NCBI RefSeq assembly: GCF_038502225.1
Contig: NC_091357.1
Location: 11,124,861 to 11,188,860, forward strand
Origin: Cherax quadricarinatus
Lineage: Eukaryota > Arthropoda > Malacostraca > Decapoda > Parastacidae
Length of the DNA: 64,000 bases
Reading direction: 5' to 3'
In this document: positions 11,943 to 21,666 of the stretch, in pieces
Numbering within the stretch: the stretch's first letter is position 1
How the letters are laid out: each line of letters opens with the position of its first letter
Made by a program: the position numbers and the translations under genes
Notes under the pieces: generated by a model
What the model saw: the letters and a program-made list of their open reading frames with translations, nothing else
The model's database searches: none
What the model was told of the DNA's origin: nothing

Positions 11943-12327
11943 TTAAGAAAACGTTCTGCCACACAGTAGCTTCATCAGTCCAATATAAAGCAGAGAGGGG
12001 TAAGGAGAGGAGGAGTTTGAGGTAATCAGCCTGGAATCAATGTGTTCAGCCCATCACTCTTGTTGAAAGTACAACATATGGCCAGAGAAATGGCTTACAT
12101 ACTGTAGTCAGGCGAGTTGAAGCAGGCGGCAGCGGGATCACACTGGAACCATCCACTAGTGTAAGCAGGTCTTTGTCCAAAGGTCGGACAAGTATTGAAG
12201 AATTCCTTGTATCAAGTTTCCATGGTGTTGCAGTGTCTTGACAGATGTGATGAATGATTTTCAAAACTGACAGGCTGAGGGACTGATTACCTCAAACTCT
12301 TCCTCTCCTAATCCCTCTCTGCTTTGT

Positions 12328-12382
12328 ATTGGACTGATGAAGCCACTGTGTGGCGAAACATTTCAATAATAAAGTTTCCCAT
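12328..12382 (+). ncRNA. Hammerhead-ribozyme-like motif
   Basis: Core pieces read in order: stem I strand ATTGGA (12328-12333), CTGATGA (12334-12340), one extra A, stem II GCCAC/GTGGC with TGT loop (12342-12354), GAAA (12355-12358), a short stem III closed by C and G, then GTT with the predicted cleavage after 12376, and the returning stem I strand TCCCAT (five of six pairs to ATTGGA). This is type I hammerhead topology. The extra A before stem II and the weak stem III lower confidence. The inverted copy (11946-12000) has AGAACG where GAAAC is expected and looks inactive. Confidence 0.5.
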
Positions 12383-12410
12383 GTGTTGCAAAAGTGTCTC
12401 AATCTTCAAC

Positions 12411-13028
12411 TTGTCAGTTTTGAAAACCATTTATCACATTCTTAATTGAGACTGAAGGAAAATGCAAAGTTGACACACGTTTCTCCAAACCACATGTGTA
12501 GACCTTAATGGTTAGAACTTGAAGAGCCATGGTGCTAGAATTGGAAAAGAAGGGCTTTGCTACTATATGGATGAGGAAGGGAGGGGAGAGGGGTCTGCTC
12601 TTGAATTACCCGAGCCCTTCATGAGTGAAAGAGTAAGAGCCTCATCAAAGGCCTTCCTTGTTGGCCGAGGGCTTGATGGTCATTTACCCTTTACCCCAAC
12701 ACATATTTTAACCTACTTAGAGGACCCTCAGGCAGAAAACGAGGCATGAGGTAACAACTCGCCTTTCCTAGGAAAGGAAGGCTTGGGCTAGGACGATGGC
12801 TAACTAGAATTTGGCCCTTACAAAGGGAGGAGACAAGACCTATTAGCCGCATGCCTTGCCAGTTGTAAGATGTGACTAGAAGTACTTTAATGATGCTATG
12901 GTATTCACAGTAACAATATACTGACAGTACTGAGGCACATATAAGGGTCAGTAGCAAGCACCAGGTCCTTGTATATGTCTCTTCTGTTGTTGGTCATGGT
13001 AGTCCCAAGTTACAGGACAACACCTAAG
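12411..13028. other. Intron, unassigned
   Basis: No exon, tRNA or terminal repeats were recognised. There is an imperfect hairpin CCTTTCCTAGGAAAGG near 12762-12777. The ORF at 12519-12749 has no family resemblance and is not called a gene. Confidence 0.4.
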
Positions 13029-13133
13029 TACAATGGACCCCTGGTTCGCGAAGCCATTGGTATCCAATAAATCCGGTATCCGAAGCATTATATTGCAAAA
13101 AATTTGCCTCAGTTCCCGTTACAAAACCCAGTA

Positions 13134-13336
13134 CAGTGGACCCCCGGTTAACGATATTTTTTCATTCCAGAAGTATGTTCAGGTGCCAGTACTGACCGAA
13201 TTTGTTCCCATAAGGAATATTGTGAAGTAGATTAGTCCATTTCAGACCCCCAAACATACACGTACAAACGCACTTACATAAATACACTTACATAATTGGT
13301 CGCATTGGGAGGTGATCGTTAAGCGGGGATCCACTG
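13134..13336. mobile_element. 203 bp TA-flanked Tigger-type MITE (copy 1)
   Basis: TA at 13132-13133 and 13337-13338. Ends CAGTGGACCCCCGGTTAACG and CGTTAAGCGGGGATCCACTG. Nested inside the larger Tigger derivative. A second copy of exactly the same length is at 31862-32064 with only a few differences. Confidence 0.85.
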
Positions 13337-13496
13337 TATGTGATACGATTCGTACAAGACGTGTCCACATGTGGCCTGAACTGCCCCGTGTGTGCCAGTG
13401 TTTACAAGCCAGCCAGTGTGCGCGCATCTAAGGATACATTCAGTACATTCCATATTATCACTGTTTTTGGTGCTTGTTTCTGCAAAATAAGTCACC

Positions 13497-13856
13497 ATGG
13501 GCCCCAAGAAAGCTTCTAGTGCCAACCCATCGAGACCAAGGGTGCTAATGACTATTGAAATTAAGGAAATGTGTGCAAAGTGGCTTGAAGTGCAAACCTT
13601 TTTTGATGAAAATCACCCTGACACAGCTACTGCAAGCCGTGTTGGCAACCTGTACACTGACAATGTTGTGAACCACTTTAGGAAAGTCATAAAGGAACGA
13701 GAGGTACAGGCCTCTATGGACAGATATGTTGTGCGACAGAAGTCCAGTGACTCTCAAGCTGGTCCTAGTGGCATTAAAAGAAGAAGGGAAGTAACCCCGG
13801 AAAAGGACTTGCTACCTCAAGTCTTAATGGAGGGGGATTCCCCTTCTAAACATTAA
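13497..13856 (+). CDS. 119-codon ORF of Tigger derivative (transposase ends fused)
   Basis: The ORF starts in a strong context (CACCATGG). It opens MGPKKASSANPSRP and continues LTIEIK-like (MTIEIKEMCAKWLEVQTFF). The C-terminal half, FRKVIKEREVQASMDRYVV, then SSDSQAGPSGIKRRREVTPE and MEGDSPSK, resembles the tail of pogo/Tigger transposases. The CENP-B-type DNA-binding and DDE domains between are deleted. A related tail is in the element at 53378-54415 (SDSQAGPSDIRRQRREVTPE). It may be untranslated debris. No host function is claimed. Confidence 0.6.
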   Translation: MGPKKASSANPSRPRVLMTIEIKEMCAKWLEVQTFFDENHPDTATASRVGNLYTDNVVNHFRKVIKEREVQASMDRYVVRQKSSDSQAGPSGIKRRREVTPEKDLLPQVLMEGDSPSKH

Positions 13857-14370
13857 AAACTTTGACACTCTCCCCTCCTCCCATTCCATCAATCATCACC
13901 AGATCTTCATTAAAGGTAAGTGTCAATTATTCTATTGTGATTATTCTATTGTTATTATTGTTATTGTAATTATTATATTGCATTAAACTTAATATTTCAT
14001 GTGGTAAAAGTTTTTTTTTCATACTTTTAGGTGTCTTGCACAGATTAATTTGATTTCCATTATTTCTTATGGGGAAAATTTATTTGCTTTCCGATAATTT
14101 TTGTTTGCGATGAGCTCTCAGGAACGGATTAATATCGTGAACCAGGGGTCCACTGTATAACAAAGTGCCGATAAGGCAGAGGACATAACTAAACACTGCA
14201 CAGATGATTTCCAAAAGTACACAGCAACTGAAAAATCAGCCAGAACTACTTACAACTAAATATAACGCAAAACTGAAATAAGATATGTACTACATAAGCT
14301 TCAACAGAAATCACACGTGTGCACACACACATACATATCTTTAAAATGTTTTATTATTAGAGAAACTTGC

Positions 14371-14519
14371 CTGAGTGATTTCTTTTTATCATGTGGATCG
14401 CTGGAAAGGTATAATTTAATTTCTTCACTTGCCTGCTGTTGCTTGAAGTTCAGAATTTCCCGTTCAGCATTGAACAGGTGGTACTTTGTTTCTGATTTTA
14501 CAATCTCATCATGTAGACT
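14371..14519 (-). CDS. IFT81: IFT81 exon with GC donor: SLHDEIVKSETKYH...KKSL
   Basis: The exon has 49 codons plus two bases. It begins after TTCTTCAG with SLHDEIVKSETKYHLF, then LNFKQQQASEEIKLYLSSDP and HDKKKSL. It matches vertebrate LQEESRYHYTN...DEMKAYISSDQQEKRKAIR. The coding frame requires the exon to end after CTCAG at 14371, and the donor there is GCAAGT, the classic GC variant of GTAAGT. The split AG joins A of the next exon to give Arg, recreating the conserved REQ. Confidence 0.93.
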
Positions 14520-14857
14520 CTGAAGAAACAACTTCTTGTAAATGCATGATTATATTTATAAACAGATGGTCTAAATACAATTGTAAATTAGATTTTAAAA
14601 GCTGAGCTCATTCAATTTAATTTTATATTGATGAAGGCCTGAAAATACAGCACCTGACTCTGCTTCTGTGGGTACAAAAAGATGTAATCACAGATAGACA
14701 ATCTTATCATAGTAGAACTGGCATCTCGCCAACATTTCTGACACTTGCATGTTTATTACAATTTTAGAATTTTTTATTTTAATTAAGAGAAATCACTAAA
14801 CCTATAGCACTAGATCATATAGTGCCTAGAGAATGGGAGACATGATTTCCTTGTACA

Positions 14858-16355
14858 TCAATCAATCAATCAAGTTTATTCTCTATAAGAATTATAATGT
14901 GGGGTATACTACAGATTTTGGTTATTGTGCGGTTTGCATGTAATAAAATACTAATTACAGAGGGGGCCACTAAGACACCTAGCATGGCTAGGCATTTCGG
15001 GCAAACTTAGATTAATTCTTAACCCTAAATTATTACAAATTATGGAGTAAGTTGACTAAATACTAAGTGACTAAATACTAGTTTGTGAGTTTAGCAATGT
15101 GAATGCTTTTGTTTTGGCACAATACATAGTTTCTATATTGGAGTATCACAGGGAAACTTATGACTAGTTAGGAATCATTATTTTAAGATTAAGATTCGTA
15201 TTTCTGTGCTTAGAGTCAAATGGGTGAGTGAGTGAGTGTAAGTGTGAACCACCAGGTGGTTTTTATGTAGTTAGTTGACAGGGTGTATCAGGGAGATAAG
15301 ATGTTTTTTAACAGTAGTTTTGAAGGTGATGAATGTGTCTGCAGTTCTAGAGTTTTCAGGTAGGGTATTCCAGATTTTAGGGCCTTCGACATACATTGAA
15401 TTTTTATAAAGGTTTAGTCGGACACAGGGAATGTCGTAGAGATGTTTGTGCCTGTGGGTCCTGTCACAACTATCAAGAAAGCATTTTAGGTCAAGGTTAA
15501 TATTGGAATTTGTAGATTGCACAGTAGTAAGTGTGGATGTTCTGAACAGGGAGTAAGTTTAGATCTATGAAGAGTGGGGGAGGGGGTGATGCCTGGGATG
15601 GGATTTAGTGATTATTCTTACTGTGGCTTTTTGTTGGGTTATTATTGGCTTTAGGTGTGTTGCTGCAGTTGATCCCCAAGCACAAATAGCATAGATGAGG
15701 TATGGATAAATGAGTGAATGGTATAATGTGAGAAGGGCATTTTGCGTCACGTATTATCGTATCTCGGAGAGGATCCCAACTGTTTTGGATACTTTTTTTG
15801 TTGTGTGTTGGATATGGATGCTGAAATTCAGGTTGTTGTTGAGGTATAGGCCTAGGAATCTGCCCTCATTATGTCTGGCAATTAGTGTTGTCGATCTTAA
15901 TGTTAAGTTGTGCAACACCTGCTCTGCTACCAAACATAATATAGTAGGTTTTGTCAGTGTTAAGTGTAAGTTTATTGGCTGTCATCCAATTCAATATTTT
16001 GAGCAGCTCCTCATTAACAATGGTGTTGAGGGTGGCAAGATTAGGGTGAGAGATGACATAAGTCGTGTCGTCAGCAAAGAGAATGGGTTTCAGGTGTTGG
16101 GATACGTTTGGAAGATCATTGATGTAAATGAGGAAGAGCAGGGGTCCAAGGACACTTCCCTGCAGAACTCCAGTATCAAGTGGCCGTGTTGATGATGCTG
16201 TGTCTTTATTGGTGACATACTGATACCTATTAGTAAGGCAGGATTTGAAATATGCAAGCGCATGGCCTTTTATACCATAATGGTCAAGTTTGTGGAGTAG
16301 GATGCCATGGTCTACTGTGTCAAAAGCTTTTCTTAGGTCAATAAAAATTCCTAGA
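14858..16355 (-). mobile_element. LINE family C (CR1/Jockey type), 5'-truncated copy
   Basis: On the minus strand this copy begins at the RT palm motif GIFIDLRKAFDTVDHGILL and runs through LQGSVLGPLLFLIYINDLP, LFADDTTYVISHP, the C-terminal domain and 3' UTR to a (TTGA)n tail at 14858-14873. It matches the fuller copy 25350-28612. Frames are broken around 15750-15880 and 15522-15565, and codons are missing in the C-terminal part. The motif B proline has become leucine (GVLQGSV). Confidence 0.88.
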
Positions 16356-16378
16356 AGACAAATGACATCCAAACAACT

Positions 16379-16850
16379 TCTTTCTTCTTTCAACACACCG
16401 GCCATATCCCACCGAGGCGGGGTGGCCCAAAAGGAAAAACGAAAGTTTCTCCTTTTACATTTAGTAATATATACAGGAGAAGAGGTTACTAGCCCCCTAG
16501 CTCCCAGCATTTTAGTCGCCTCTTACAACACGCATGGCTTACGGAGGAAGAATTCTGTTCCATTTCCCCATGGAGATAAGAGGAAATAAACAAGAATAAG
16601 AACTAGAAAGAAAATAGAAGAAAACCCAGAGGGGTGTGTATATATGTGCTTGTACATGTATGTGTAGTGTGACCTAAGTGTAAGTAGAAGTAGCAAGACG
16701 TACCTGAAATCTTGCATGTTCATGAGACAGAAAAAAGACACCAGCAATCCTACCATCATGTAAAACAATTACAGGCTTTCGTTTTACACTCGCTTGGCAG
16801 GACGGTAGTACCTCCCTGGGCGGTTGCTGTCTACCAACCTACTACCTACA
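16379..16850 (-). mobile_element. Short LINE derivative (5' leader + 3' tail), with target duplication
   Basis: This is a ~470 bp element. In minus sense it begins TGTAGGTAGTAGGTTGGTAG, includes TGGGGAAATGGAACAGAATT-like and GCGTGTTGTAAGAGGCGACT segments shared with the LINE leader, and ends with the LINE tail GGCCACCCCGCCTCGGTGGG then GGCCGGTGTGTTGAAAG. Flanking repeats ATCCAAACAACT (16367-16378) and ATCAAAACAACT (16851-16862) mark a target duplication. No ORF is present. Confidence 0.85.
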
Positions 16851-17017
16851 ATCAAAACAACTATCTACACCAATTGATATTGTATGGAATGTTCAATGTG
16901 GGGCTATGTTGGGCTAAGCAATTTTGGTGTTGAGTAATAATGACTTACTAAACTGTTTATTAACATTAGTTGTATTATATTGTGTCTTGCTGTTATTACA
17001 ACTATTCTTGCACAGGA

Positions 17018-17230
17018 GGGCTCCGCTTTATGGCGATTCACTAATACAGACATTTCAAATTATAACCAAAAATTTGTTTATAAGGCTCTCTGATTCACTA
17101 CTATGGCATCTGCACGCCACTGTTTGTTTACATCATCTGCGAGCTCCACATCTCTCGATTATGTCTGGAAACTTTACAAAATTTCAAGTGTTTTAAGTTA
17201 TTGCATATTTTATATACAGTAGACTGTCAA
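17018..17230 (+). mobile_element. Tigger-type element, left-end fragment
   Basis: The sequence begins CAGGAGGGCTCCGCTTTATG and continues through a region resembling the flank of the Tigger remnant at 44745-46545 (CTCTCGATTATGTCTGGAAA, AAGTGTTTTAAG). At 17213 a further CAGTAGACTGTCAATTAAC looks like another terminal repeat. The right ends of this family, TAAGCGAGGCCCT at 46542 and TAAGTGAGGCCCT at 56150, are found elsewhere. Truncated and tentative. Confidence 0.4.
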
Positions 17231-17241
17231 TTAACATGTGT

Positions 17242-17580
17242 AATTTTTTTTTTTTTTAACAAGTCAGCTGTCTCCCACCGAGGCAGGGTGACCCAAAAAA
17301 AGAAAGAAAATCCCCAATAAGAAAATACATACATACTTTCATCATCATTCAACACTTTCACCTCACTCTCACAAAATCACCGTTTTTGCAGAGGTGCTCA
17401 GAATACAACAGTTTAGAAGCATATACGTATAAAGATACATAACATATCCCTCCAAACTGCCAATATCCCAAACCCCTCCTGTAAAGTGCAGGCATTGTAC
17501 TTCCCATTTCCAGGACTCCAGTCCGGCTATATAAAAATAACCTGTTTCCCTGAATCCCTTCACTAACTATTACCCTGCTC
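17242..17580 (-). mobile_element. RTE-like LINE, family B, 3' end only
   Basis: In minus sense the fragment carries the last ~320 bp of the LINE: GGGATTCAGGGAAACAGG, the TTTAAAGG... 3' UTR like that at 21115-21420, the tail GGGTCACCCTGCCTCGGTGG and a long A run. A likely target duplication is ATGTGTAATTT at 17235-17246 and ATGTGTATTTA at 17597-17607. A typical dead-on-arrival insertion. Confidence 0.78.
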
Positions 17581-17737
17581 ACACGTGTATTTATCATGTG
17601 TATTTACCATCACAGTATTGCAAAATTGCGGCATATTTTCAAATAGCACTCAGTAACACTAACGTGGTGCCACCTCTGGAAAAAAAATTTGGAGCACCAA
17701 GAGCTGGACCACAGGATTTTTCCCCTCCCTCTAATAA

Positions 17738-20700
17738 TAATAATAGTAGGTTGGTAGACAGCAACCACCCAGGGAGGTACTACCGTCCTGCCAAGTGAGT
17801 GTAAAACGAAAGCCTGTAATTGTTTTACATGATGGTAGGATTGCTGGTGTCTTTTGTCTGTCTCATAAATATGCAAGATTACAGGCATGTCTTGCTACTT
17901 CCACTTACACTTAGGTCACACTACACATACATGTACACGTTTATTTATACACACTCATCTGAGTTTTCTTTGATTTTATCTTAATAGTTCTTGGTCTTAT
18001 TACTTTTCCTTTTATATCCATGGGGAAGTGGAATAAGAATCTTTCCTCCGTAAGCCATGCGTGTTGTAAAAGTCAACTAAAATGCCGGGAACAATGGGCT
18101 AGTAACCCCTTTTCCTGTAAAGATTACTAAACAGAATAAGAAGAAGAAAATTGTCAAAGTGGGAAGTCTGAATGTGCATGGATGTTGTGCAAATGATAAG
18201 AAAGAGATGATTGTGGATGTTATGAATGAGAAGAAACTGGATGTCCTGGCTTTAAGTGAAACAAAGCTGAAGGGGGTGGGAGAGTTTCAATGGAGAGGAA
18301 TAAATGAGATTAAGTCAGGGGTTTCAAATAGAGTTAGAGCTAAAGAAGGAGTAGCAATAATGTTGAAGGATAAGCTATGGCAGGAAAAGAGGGACTACAA
18401 ATGTATAAATTCAAGGATTATGTGGAGTAAAATAAAGATTGGATGTGAAAAGTGGGTTATAGTAAGCGTGTATGCACCTGGAGAAGAGAGAAGTATAGAG
18501 GAGAGAGAGAGAGATTCTGGGAAATGTTGAGTGAATGCGTGGGGAGTTTTGAATCAAGTGTGAGAATAATGGTGGTTGGGGATTTCAATGCTAAAGTGGG
18601 TAAAAATGTTATGGAGGGAGTAGTAGGTAAATTTGGGGTGCCAGGGGTAAATGTAAATGGGGAGCCTTTAATTGAGCTATGTGTAGAAAGAAATTTGGTA
18701 ATAAGTAATACATATTTTATGAAAAAGAGGATAGATAAATATACAAGGTATGATGTAGCACGTAATGAAAGTAGTTTGTTAGATTATGTATTGGTGGATA
18801 AAAGGTTGATGGGTAGGCTCCAGGATGTACATGTTTATAGAGGGGCAACTGATATATCGGATCATTATTTAGTTGTAGCTACAATTAGAGTAAGAGGTAG
18901 ATGGGAAAAGAGGAAGGTGGCAACAACAAGCAAGAGGGAGGTGAAAGTGTATAAACTAAGGGAGGAGGAAGTTCGGGCGAGATATAAGCGGCTATTGGCA
19001 GAAAGGTGGGCTAGTGCAAAGATGAGTAGTGGGGGGGGGGGGTTGAAGAGGGTTGGAATAGTTTTAAAAATGCAGTATTAGAATGTGGGGCAGAAGTTTG
19101 TGGTTATAGGAGGGTGGGGGCAGGAAGAGGAGTGATTGGTGGAATGATGAAGTAAAGGGTGTGATAAAAGAGAAAAAGGTAGCTTACGAGAGGTTTTTAC
19201 AAAGCAGAAGTGTTATAAGAAGAGCAGAGTATATGGAGAGTAAAAGAAAAGTGAAGAGAGTGGTGAGAGTGCAAAAGGAGAGCAGATGAAAGAGTGGGAG
19301 AGGCACTGTCAAGAAATTTTAATGAAAATAAGAAAAATTTTTGGAGTGAGTTAAACAAGTTAAGAAAGCCTAGGGAAAGTATGGATTTGTCAGTTAAAAA
19401 CAGAGTAGGGGAGTTAGTAGATGGGGAGAGGGAGGTATTAGGTAGATGGCGAGAATATTTTGAGGAACTTTTAAATGTTGAGGAAGAAAGGGAGGCGGTA
19501 ATTTCATGCACTGGCCAGAGAGGTACACCATCTTTTAGGAGTGAAGAAGAGCAGAATGTAAGTGTGGTGGAGGTACGTGAGGCATTACGTAGAATGAAAG
19601 GGGGTAAAGCAGCTGGAACTGATGGGATCATGACAGATATGTTAAAAGCAGGGGGGGATATAGTGTTGGAGTGGTTGGTACTTTTGTTTAATAAATGTAT
19701 GAAAGAGGGGAAGGTACCTAGGGATTGGCGGAGAGCATGTATAGTCCCTTTATATAAAGGGAAAGGGGACAAAAGAGATTGTAAAAATTATAGAGGAATA
19801 AGTTTACTGAGTATACCAGGAAAAGTATACGGTAGGGTTATAATTGAAAGAATTAGAGGTAAGACAGAATGTAGGATTGCGGATGAGCAGGGAGGCTTCA
19901 GAGTGGGTAGGGGATGTGTAGATCAAGTGTTTACATTGAAGCATATATGTGAACAGTATTTAGATAAAGGTAGGGAAGTTTTTATTGCATTTATGGATTT
20001 AGAAAAGGCATATGATAGAGTGGATAGAGGAGCAATGTGGCAGATGTTGCAAGTATATGGAATAGGTGGTAAGTTACTAAATGCTGTAAAGAGCTTTTAT
20101 GAGGATAGTGAGGCTCAGGTTAGGGTATGTAGAAGAGAGGGAGAATACTTCCCGGTAAAAGTAGGTCTTAGACAGGGATGTGTAATGTCACCATGGTTGT
20201 TTAATAATTTATAGATGGGGTTGTAAAAGAAGTAAATGCTAGGGTGTTCGGGAGAGGGGTGGGATTAAATTATGGGGAATCAAATTCAAAATGGGAACTG
20301 TCACAGTTACTTTTTGCTGATGATACTGTGCTTATGGGAGATTCTAAAGAAAAATTGCAAAGGTTATTGGATGAGTGAGAATGTGTGTAAAGGTAGAAAG
20401 TTGAAAGTGAACATAGAAAAGAGTAAGGTGATGAGGGTATCAAATGATTTAGATAAAGAAAAATTGGATATCAAATTGGGGAGGAGGAGTATGGAAGAAG
20501 TGAATGTTTTCAGATACTTGGGAGTTGATGTGTCGGCGGATGGGTTTATGAAGGATGAGGTTAATCATAGAATTGATGAGGGAAAAAAGGTGAGTGGTGC
20601 ATTGAGGTATATGTGGAGTCAAAAAACGTTATCTATGGAGGCAAAGAAGGGAATGTATGAAAGTATAGTAGTACCAACACTCTTATATGGATGTGAAGCT

Positions 20701-21425
20701 TGGGTGGTAAATGCAGCAGCGAGGAGACGGTTGGAGGCAGTGGAGATGTCCTGTCTAAGGGCAATGTGTGGTGTAAATATTATGCAGAAAATTCGGAGTG
20801 TGGAAATTAGGAGAAGGTGTGGAGTTAATAAAAGCATTAGTCAGAGGGCAGAAGAGGGGTTGTTGAGGTGGTTTGGTCATTTAGAGAGAATGGATCAAAG
20901 TAGAATGACATGGAAAGCATATAAATCTATAGGGGAAGGAAGGAGGGGTAGGGGTCGTCCTCGAAAGGGTTGGAAAGAGGGGGTAAAGGAGGTTTTGTGG
21001 GCGAGGGGCTTGGACTTCCAGCAAGCGTGCATGAGCGTGTTAGATAGGAGTGAATGGAGACGAATGATACTTGGGACCTGACGATCTGTTGGAGTGTGAG
21101 CAGGGTAATATTTAGTGAAGGGATTCAGGGAAACCGGTTATTTTCATATAGTCGGACTTGAGTCCTGCAAATGGGAAGTACAATGCCTGCACTTTAAAGG
21201 AGGGGTTTGGGATATTGGCAGTTTGGAGGGATGTGTTGTGTATCTTTATACGTATATGCTTCTAAACTGTTGTATTCTGAGCACCTCTGCAAAAGCAGTG
21301 ATAATGTGTGAGTGTGGTGAAAGTGTTTGAATGATGATGAAAGTATTTTCTTTTTGGGGATTTTCTTTCTTTTTTGGGTCACCCTTCCTCGGTGGGAGAT
21401 GGCCGACTTGTTGAAAAAAAAAAAA
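17738..21425 (+). mobile_element. RTE-like LINE, family B, near full length
   Basis: The element begins with the shared leader (GTAGGTTGGTAGACAGCAAC), ~400 bp of untranslated sequence, then the endonuclease-RT frame from about 18159, and ends with GGGTCACCCTTCCTCGGTGG, GGCCGACTTGTTG and an A run. About 3.7 kb. Family B differs from A in the ORF by scattered substitutions (CRREGEYFPVKVG versus CRKEGNFFPVKVG) and in the 3' UTR. Confidence 0.88.
18159..21081 (+). pseudogene. RTE-B endonuclease/RT pseudogene (frameshifted)
   Basis: The order is complete: LNVHGCCANDKKEM and LALSETKLKGVGEF (endonuclease start), VVGDFNAKVGKNV, SLLDYVLVDKRLMGR, DISDHYLVVATIRV, then RT ACIVPLYKGKGDKRDCKNYR, GGFRVGRGCVDQVFTLKH, FIAFMDLEKAYDRVDRGAMW and GLRQGCVMSPWLFN, with LLYGCEAWVVNA and RWFGHLERMDQSRM at the C-terminus. 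Breaks: a GA-run expansion near 18505, an 11-G run near 19030 that truncates the linker, loss of bases after PWLFN giving a stop near 20213, and another shift near 20376. Dead copy. Confidence 0.88.
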
Positions 21426-21666
21426 ATTCTAGAAGTACATGTACAATGTATACAGGCCTAGCTGACAATGACATACTACTACAGTGGTACCTTAACTTAC
21501 GAGTTTAATTCGTTCTGTGACCAAGCTCATAATTCAATTTGCTCATATAACAAATCAATTTTCCTCATTGAAATTAACTGAAATGTCATTTATCCATTCC
21601 AGCCCCCAAAAAACCAGTCTGAGTCTTGAGCGGCAGGAGAAAATACTTCAATATAACACTAACATA

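Larger units (their letters stand above)
11748..12410. mobile_element. Inverted pair of Penelope-like terminal segments
   Basis: A left arm (11748-12029, minus sense) and a right arm (12283-12410, plus sense) share a ~125 bp unit containing CTCTCTGCTTTGTATTGGA, CTGATGAAGCCACTGTGTGG, then AATAAAG and GTGTCTCAATCTTCAA. The left arm is lengthened by a 152 bp TTAA MITE at 11791-11942. Units with CTGATGA...GAAA next to AATAAA resemble the hammerhead-bearing terminal repeats of Penelope-like elements (established for that class). No RT is present between the arms, so the assignment is tentative. Confidence 0.5.
13031..14155 (+). mobile_element. Non-autonomous pogo/Tigger-type transposon with residual transposase ends
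   Basis: TA duplications at 13029-13030 and 14156-14157. Terminal repeats CAATGGACCCCTGGTTCGCG and its near complement ending CCAGGGGTCCACTG. The interior holds a short ORF (13497-13856) like the fused N- and C-termini of a Tigger transposase. A 203 bp MITE is inserted at 13134-13336. The catalytic DDE region is absent, so this is an internally deleted derivative. Confidence 0.8.

Noticed and set aside
14371..14376. Frameshift or sequencing error instead of a GC donor
   Set aside because: The only frame-consistent junction is CTCAG/GCAAGT joined to AGAACAG; no nearby GT restores the conserved Arg-Glu-Gln.
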